Positions 31,016 through 33,298 of a stretch of 33,298 nt of DNA are shown here, in pieces. The DNA is from Flavobacteriales bacterium (GTDB lineage Bacteria > Bacteroidota > Bacteroidia > Flavobacteriales_F > PHOS-HE28): the NCBI GenBank assembly GCA_016787985.1, contig JAEUTC010000250.1:1-33298 (forward strand), in the 5' to 3' direction. Numbering within the stretch: the stretch's first letter is position 1; every line of letters starts with the position of its first letter. The position numbers were made by a program, and so were the translations under genes. Under the pieces are notes generated by a model, which did no database searches, was not told where the DNA came from, and saw only the letters and a list, made by a program, of their open reading frames with translations.

Positions 31016-31801
31016 ATGCGCTCCATCAACCTCCTCTTCGCCGCTGCTTTGAGCATTCCAGCTTCCGCTGGCGTGATCGTGCTCGAAGGCAACTACCAAG
31101 GCAAGAACCTCTTCATCCAGAACCCCTTCTCCGAAGCCGGTGTGGGTTTCTGCGTGTTCGAGGTCACGGTGAACGACCAGATCGCCACCGACGAGATCAA
31201 CAGCAGCGCTTTTGAGATCGACATGAACAACTTCGGCCTGAAGTTGAGCGACAAGGTGGTGGTGAAGGTGAAACACAAGGATGGTTGCACCCCCGTGGTG
31301 CTGAACCCCGAGGTGCTGAAGCCCAAGAGCACGTTCGACATCGTGAAGCAGGCCATCAGCGCTGACGGCACCTACACCTGGACCACCACGAACGAGACCG
31401 GCGAGCTGCCCTTCATCGTGGAGCAGAAGCGTTGGAACAAGTGGGTGAAGGCTGGTGAGGTGATGGGCGTGGGCAAACCCGGCGAACACAGCTATGAATT
31501 CAAGGTGACTCCGCACAGCGGCGAGAACACCTTCCGCATCAAGCAGGTGGATCTTAGCAAGCGTGCCCGTTACAGCGAGGCCATCACCTTCGCCTCCAGC
31601 AGTGCGCCCATCACGTGGAGCCCGCCCAAGCCGAAGGACGAGATCATCTTCAGCGGTGCCACCCTGTTCGAGATCTACGACCAGTACGGCAACATCGTGA
31701 AGCGCGGTTATGCCGATCGCGTGGAGGTGGCCTCCTTGAAGAAGGACCTCTACTACCTGAACTACGACAACAAGATGGGCGAGACGTTCATCAAGCGTTG
31801 A
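31016..31801 (+). CDS. Conserved secreted Bacteroidota protein of unknown function
   Basis: A 261-residue protein with a signal peptide ending about residue 18 (MRSINLLFAAALSIPASAG). The mature start VIVLEGNYQGKNLFIQNPF, the GVGFCVFEVTVN segment and the KHKDGCTPVVLNPEVLKP stretch look like a conserved family I have seen only as hypothetical proteins in Bacteroidota. It is mostly beta-strand. The last about 50 residues (LFEIYDQYGNIVKRGYADRV, then LYYLNYDNKMGETFIKR) are built like a T9SS sorting domain but lack the PNP start, so this may be a related integral domain. The open frame begins at 30392 but is out of frame inside the DUF1684 gene; the ATG at 31016 begins the signal peptide. A strong terminator follows. 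Confidence 0.8.
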   Translation: MRSINLLFAAALSIPASAGVIVLEGNYQGKNLFIQNPFSEAGVGFCVFEVTVNDQIATDEINSSAFEIDMNNFGLKLSDKVVVKVKHKDGCTPVVLNPEVLKPKSTFDIVKQAISADGTYTWTTTNETGELPFIVEQKRWNKWVKAGEVMGVGKPGEHSYEFKVTPHSGENTFRIKQVDLSKRARYSEAITFASSSAPITWSPPKPKDEIIFSGATLFEIYDQYGNIVKRGYADRVEVASLKKDLYYLNYDNKMGETFIKR

Positions 31802-31821
31802 TAACATCAAGACCGATCAGG

Positions 31822-31854
31822 AAGCCTCCCAGCAATGGGGGGCTTTCTTCTTTT
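31822..31854 (+). terminator. Intrinsic terminator
   Basis: AAGCCTCCC pairs with GGGGGGCTT (9 bp including one G-U), loop AGCAAT, followed by the T-rich tract TCTTCTTTT. It ends 14 nt before the next gene's start, separating the secreted-protein transcript from mce. Confidence 0.85.
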
Positions 31855-31856
31855 CC

Positions 31857-31864
31857 CAACTTCG
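31857..31864 (+). promoter_or_regulatory. -7-like element CAACTTCG, 4 nt before ATG
   Basis: CAACTTCG, then CAGG, then ATG at 31869. It lies directly after the terminator T-run, so there is no room for a long leader. Confidence 0.5.
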
Positions 31865-31868
31865 CAGG

Positions 31869-32273
31869 ATGATCCGCATCGAACACATCGGCATCGCCGT
31901 GAAGGACCTGGCCGCAGCCGAACAACTGTACCACAAATTGCTGGGCACCCCGAGCTATAAGCGCGAGACCGTAGAGAGCGAAGGGGTGATCACCTCGTTC
32001 TTCCAAGTCGGGCCGAACAAGATCGAATTGCTGGAAAGCACGCGAACGGACGGCCCGATCGCCAAGGCCATCGAGAAGCGTGGGGAAGGGATCCACCACA
32101 TCGCGTACGAGGTGGCCGATATCCGAGCGGAGATGGCTCGGTTGAAGGCGGAGGGCTTCACCCTATTGAACGAAGAGCCCAAGCGCGGAGCGGATAACAA
32201 GCTGGTGTGTTTCGTGCACCCCAAGAGCGCCGGCGGTGTGTTGGTGGAACTCTGCCAGGAGATCACCGTCTGA
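31869..32273 (+). CDS. mce: Methylmalonyl-CoA epimerase
   Basis: A 134-residue VOC-fold enzyme interconverting (2R)- and (2S)-methylmalonyl-CoA for propionyl-CoA or odd-chain and branched-chain catabolism, upstream of methylmalonyl-CoA mutase. The expected pattern is present: MIRIEHIGIAVKDL (metal ligand H6), NKIELLE, GEGIHHIAYEVAD (H76/H77), KLVCFVHPKSAGGVLVELCQ (E127). Length is standard. The mutase is not in this window. The TfoX-N gene follows 2 nt after the stop, so the two are co-transcribed. Confidence 0.95.
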   Translation: MIRIEHIGIAVKDLAAAEQLYHKLLGTPSYKRETVESEGVITSFFQVGPNKIELLESTRTDGPIAKAIEKRGEGIHHIAYEVADIRAEMARLKAEGFTLLNEEPKRGADNKLVCFVHPKSAGGVLVELCQEITV

Positions 32274-32275
32274 GC

Positions 32276-32617
32276 ATGGCTACGCGAAAAGAGACCGCCG
32301 CCTTCATTCTACAACAGCTGGGCCACCCGGAACGGTTCAGCGTGAAGCCCATGTTCGGTGAGTTCGCCTTGTACGCGGATGGCAAGCCGGTGGCGTTCAT
32401 CTGCGATGATCAGCTCTTCGTGAAGATCCTTCTGGAGAGCGCCGCGTTGGAGGGCCGGTGCGAAAAGGCGCCGGCCTATCCGGGGTCGAAGGACTATTAC
32501 CTCGTGGCGGAAGATCTCATCAGTGGTGAGGGCAAACTGGCCGCCATCCTGCTCCGCATCGGCGAGGCACTGCCCTTGCCGAAAGCCCGAAAAAAAGCCG
32601 CCAAAAAGAAGGGTTAG
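32276..32617 (+). CDS. TfoX N-terminal-domain family protein
   Basis: A 113-residue protein matching the stand-alone TfoX/Sxy N-terminal domain: RFSVKPMFGEFALYADGKPV, FICDDQLFVKI, then PGSKDYYLVAEDL. It ends in a basic KARKKAAKKKG tail. In gamma-proteobacteria full-length TfoX/Sxy regulates competence; stand-alone N-domain proteins elsewhere have no settled role, so no function is claimed. The stop overlaps the convergent HAD gene stop by a few bases. It is co-transcribed with mce. Confidence 0.85.
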   Translation: MATRKETAAFILQQLGHPERFSVKPMFGEFALYADGKPVAFICDDQLFVKILLESAALEGRCEKAPAYPGSKDYYLVAEDLISGEGKLAAILLRIGEALPLPKARKKAAKKKG

Positions 32618-33252
32618 ACGATCAGCCCCAACCGCGAGGTCAGCCCGATCACATCCTCGTGCGCCAGTTCCAGGTGCTCGGCATGCAAACCAGCTTTCCG
32701 CGCGCCGTGCACGTGCTGGATGCTATCGTCGATGAAGAGCGTGCGCGCTGGATCGGCGTGGTGCTTGTCCAGAACATGCAGGAACGAAGACGCATCCGGT
32801 TTCCGCAGACCGATCTCGCAACTGTAGTACGCTCCATGGAAGAGCTGTTTGAAGTCGGTGATGCCATTCTCCCGCGCGATGATGGCTTCGAAAGCGGGTA
32901 CGTGGATGGCGTTCGTATTGCTGAGCAGCAGCACCTGGTAGTGCTCCTTCAAGCGGTGAACGAGTTGGATCCGTTCGGGTGGCACGGAGCCGAGCATGGC
33001 GTTCCAGTTGGCGTCGATGACGGCATCGGACAGCGCCGGGTCGAGAACCTGCCGGATGCGGTCACGGAACTCGGCAGGCGAGAGGGCGCCGGTCTCGAAC
33101 CCATCGAACAGATGATCCTGCTGGGCTTTGCTGTAGAGGCGTTCGAAGTCGGGGTGACCCAAGTCGCGGAAGCCTCGCGCGGTGGCTTGATAGTCCACGT
33201 CGATGAGCACGCCACCGAGGTCGAGCAGGATGGTATCGTAGCGGTGTTGCAC
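32614..33252 (-). CDS. HAD-superfamily phosphatase (YihX-like, subclass IA)
   Basis: A 212-residue cytosolic phosphatase with all four HAD motifs: motif I DLGGVLIDVD with nucleophile D11, motif II SNTN at S111, motif III K151 in LRKPD, and motif IV DD at 175-176. The usual acid two residues after the nucleophile is Gly (G13), as in the YihX group (DLGNV), which hydrolyses sugar phosphates such as glucose 1-phosphate; the true substrate here is unknown. A helical cap follows motif I. The start codon is GTG (33250-33252) with TATTTTCG 25 nt upstream. It converges on the TfoX-N gene. Confidence 0.88.
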   Translation of the reverse strand: MQHRYDTILLDLGGVLIDVDYQATARGFRDLGHPDFERLYSKAQQDHLFDGFETGALSPAEFRDRIRQVLDPALSDAVIDANWNAMLGSVPPERIQLVHRLKEHYQVLLLSNTNAIHVPAFEAIIARENGITDFKQLFHGAYYSCEIGLRKPDASSFLHVLDKHHADPARTLFIDDSIQHVHGARKAGLHAEHLELAHEDVIGLTSRLGLIV

Positions 33253-33277
33253 GGGTATTTCTACCAGAAATGGGCGA

Positions 33278-33285
33278 CGAAAATA
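33278..33285 (-). promoter_or_regulatory. -7-like element TATTTTCG
   Basis: On the minus strand TATTTTCG ends 25 nt before the GTG at 33252. It matches TAnnTTCG fully. Confidence 0.45.
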
Positions 33286-33298
33286 GGCTTCGGCCCGC

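Overview
The window is ordinary chromosomal DNA from a GC-rich member of the Bacteroidota, most likely a Flavobacteriales-type lineage. This is inferred from the start of a SprE/PorW-type gliding and type IX secretion (T9SS) lipoprotein, a BNR-repeat protein with a T9SS C-terminal sorting domain, a two-component-style propeller sensor (Reg_prop plus Y_Y_Y), a GH3-family protein next to an M23 peptidase, and Bacteroidota-type promoter elements (TAnnTTTG and TAnnTTCG). No rRNA, tRNA or CRISPR array was seen.

Layout. 1-2.4 kb: partial sprE-like gene, a GT-C glycosyltransferase, then a 44-codon small gene. 2.36-3.4 kb: an AT-rich patch followed by an unrecognised coiled-coil/winged-helix gene with a terminator; its composition differs from its surroundings. 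3.5-5.2 kb: overlapping formyltransferase and polysaccharide deacetylase genes, probably for cell-surface glycan modification. 5.3-7.7 kb: M23 peptidase and GH3-like adenylating enzyme. 7.8-11.3 kb: secreted M48 peptidase, BNR/T9SS protein and a 53-codon small gene. 11.4-14.6 kb: a second GT-C glycosyltransferase, divergent Sua5/TsaC, and a cysteine-motif membrane protein. 14.7-17.7 kb: dxr, rseP-type protease, GtrA. 17.75-18.82 kb: a REP/IS200-like element made of three tandem 168-bp repeats, a Y1 transposase gene and an inverted, structurally conserved copy of the repeat on the far side. 19.0-21.1 kb: single-domain response regulator, intergenic repeats, FAD oxidoreductase, YecM-like VOC protein. 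21.2-29.7 kb: a 2004-residue alpha-2-macroglobulin and an output-less Reg_prop sensor. 29.8-33.25 kb: a lipoprotein and DUF1684 pair, a conserved secreted protein, methylmalonyl-CoA epimerase with a TfoX-N protein, and a HAD phosphatase.

Functional picture. Much of the window serves the cell envelope: surface glycans, T9SS export, peptidoglycan and periplasmic proteolysis, and defence (A2M). Housekeeping functions are isoprenoid synthesis, tRNA t6A modification and propionate metabolism.

The two observations most worth following are (1) the repeat/transposase element, whose hairpins change sequence on both arms while keeping their pairing, and (2) a recurrent -7-like octamer that ends exactly 4-5 nt before the start codon of nine genes, which predicts leaderless mRNAs and was used to choose several start codons here.
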